From the NCBI GenBank assembly GCA_965208965.1, contig OZ242384.1, positions 5,487,183 to 5,551,182 on the forward strand: a DNA stretch of 64,000 nucleotides, given 5' to 3'. How positions within the stretch are numbered: the stretch's first letter is position 1; each line of letters begins with the position of its first letter. Origin of the DNA: Bin5 sp965208965. Its GTDB lineage: Bacteria; Chloroflexota; Anaerolineae; Caldilineales; Caldilineaceae. The position numbers were made by a program, and so were the translations under genes. The notes under the pieces were generated by a model. That model was not told where the DNA came from, searched no databases, and saw nothing but the letters and a program-made list of their open reading frames with translations. Of the stretch, positions 63,362-64,000 are shown in pieces.

Positions 63362-64000
63362 ATGAATCCTCAAGAGATCCTCGAAGAATTGAAGACGGTC
63401 GATACGCCGTCGATTACCAACGTTGTCGCCACTTACCCTGAAGATCCGCTCTGCCTGGGTCTTTACAATCCGTGGACGGAAAACTGGTATACGGATGAGA
63501 CGATCCGCTGCATGTATCCTGAGCTGGGAGCGCTGGCAGGTTACGCTGTTACATGCGTCTTTGGGCTGCCGGATCCGAACTTCTCGCGTGTGGGTTTCAC
63601 GGACGTGCTGGAGGCACTGGACGCGTCGCCCAAGCCGACGATCCTGGTCCTGGAGCAGAAATTTCCGCCCGAAATTGCAGGCAAGGTGGGGCTGGCCGGC
63701 GGCAACATGACGGCCGCGATGCAGGCGGTCGGCTGTGTGGGCTGCATTTCGAACGGCCCGTCAAGAGACATCGACGAGATCCGCCCGATGGGCTTCCAGT
63801 ATCTGCTCAGCGGCGTCACCCCGGGACATGGGGCGATGGCGGTGCAGTCGGTGAATGTGCCGGTGCACATTCGCGGGATGGACGTCGCTCCGGGCGAAAT
63901 TGTGCATATGGATGAGAACGGCGCTTGCAAGTTCCCGGCTGACAAGATGGGGGATGTTCTGCGCAACGTAAAACAGCTGCTGGCGCACGAAGAGGAACGC
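63362..64000 (+). CDS. RraA-family protein, cut by right window edge
   Basis: At least 213 codons run from ATG 63362 (AAGGAAG upstream) to the window end without a stop. The fold is that of RraA/HMG-CHA aldolases (old name demethylmenaquinone methyltransferase-like): VDTPSITNVVATYP N-terminus, GLAGGNMTAAMQAVGCVGCISNGPSRDIDEI with the metal Asp, and GHGAMAVQSVNVPVHIRGM. Such proteins are often aldolases or decarboxylases for 4-hydroxy-4-methyl-2-oxo acids, or bind RNase E. The role here is unknown. Confidence 0.87.
   Translation, partial: MNPQEILEELKTVDTPSITNVVATYPEDPLCLGLYNPWTENWYTDETIRCMYPELGALAGYAVTCVFGLPDPNFSRVGFTDVLEALDASPKPTILVLEQKFPPEIAGKVGLAGGNMTAAMQAVGCVGCISNGPSRDIDEIRPMGFQYLLSGVTPGHGAMAVQSVNVPVHIRGMDVAPGEIVHMDENGACKFPADKMGDVLRNVKQLLAHEEER

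Overview
The window looks like a chromosomal contig from a Chloroflexota bacterium, most plausibly an Anaerolineae/Caldilineae-type lineage. This is inferred from gene content only: a Rex repressor, a one-chain GlyQS glycyl-tRNA synthetase, many binding-protein ABC importers without their own ATPase, several enolase-superfamily and phytanoyl-dioxygenase-type enzymes, LysM and c-type cytochrome proteins, and serine-recombinase/ribbon-helix-helix remnants. Base composition is moderately GC-rich except in a group II intron and parts of one island. No rRNA gene or CRISPR array was seen; there is one tRNA.

Layout. 1-1.9 kb: a Nudix gene cut by the left edge, divergent rsmG, and rex with a probable self-operator. 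2.5-12.2 kb: a long minus-strand run of two tandem epimerase paralogues, two tandem enolase-superfamily paralogues, fused glyQS, a PhyH dioxygenase and an SDR. 12.7-13.8 kb: a third, unrelated enolase-superfamily gene. 13.8-21.7 kb: a minus-strand peptide cluster (lipoprotein binding protein, terminator, tldD, tldE, dppB, dppC, and a second binding protein without signal peptide). 22.5-24.1 kb: KDPG aldolase and KDG kinase. 24.3-28.9 kb: three envelope proteins with unusual domain mixes (degenerate J domain plus SH3; LysM x3 plus cytochrome c; propeller plus HbpS). 29.0-35.0 kb: a sugar ABC importer operon ending in two isomerase-like TIM barrels and an amidohydrolase. 36.4-39.4 kb: moaB, a lipoprotein glycoside hydrolase and a small membrane protein.

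39.4-44.7 kb is a tRNA-Val gene followed by a decayed island: a TIR-like/Rossmannoid gene with a PIN fragment behind it, a type I restriction HsdR tail, an HTH/coiled-coil pseudogene, a small conserved gene, an intact DUF262-DUF1524 (GmrSD-like) nuclease, a shortened RHH protein and a broken serine recombinase. 44.8-51.9 kb returns to core-type genes: a Kv-like channel, enoyl-CoA hydratase, purM and an ABC-2 exporter operon whose leader carries three 16-bp tandem repeats. 52.6-58.2 kb: threonine synthase, then a chaperonin-like protein lacking the catalytic Asp equivalent to GroEL Asp398, tightly followed by a propeller protein, a dipeptidase and a lipoprotein cytochrome c. 58.3-61.2 kb: a RelE/ParE-type toxin-antitoxin pair and a complete group II intron. 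61.3-64 kb: RidA, a small conserved protein, an aminotransferase and a RraA-family gene cut by the right edge.

Taken together the functional genes suggest a heterotroph living on sugar acids, sugars and peptides. Import uses permease/binding-protein sets that must share an ATPase from elsewhere; sugar acids would be dehydrated by enolase-family enzymes and fed to KDG kinase and KDPG aldolase. The most unusual loci are the chaperonin-propeller pair, the TldDE-peptide transporter cluster, the fused envelope proteins at 24-29 kb, and the decayed defence island at the tRNA.
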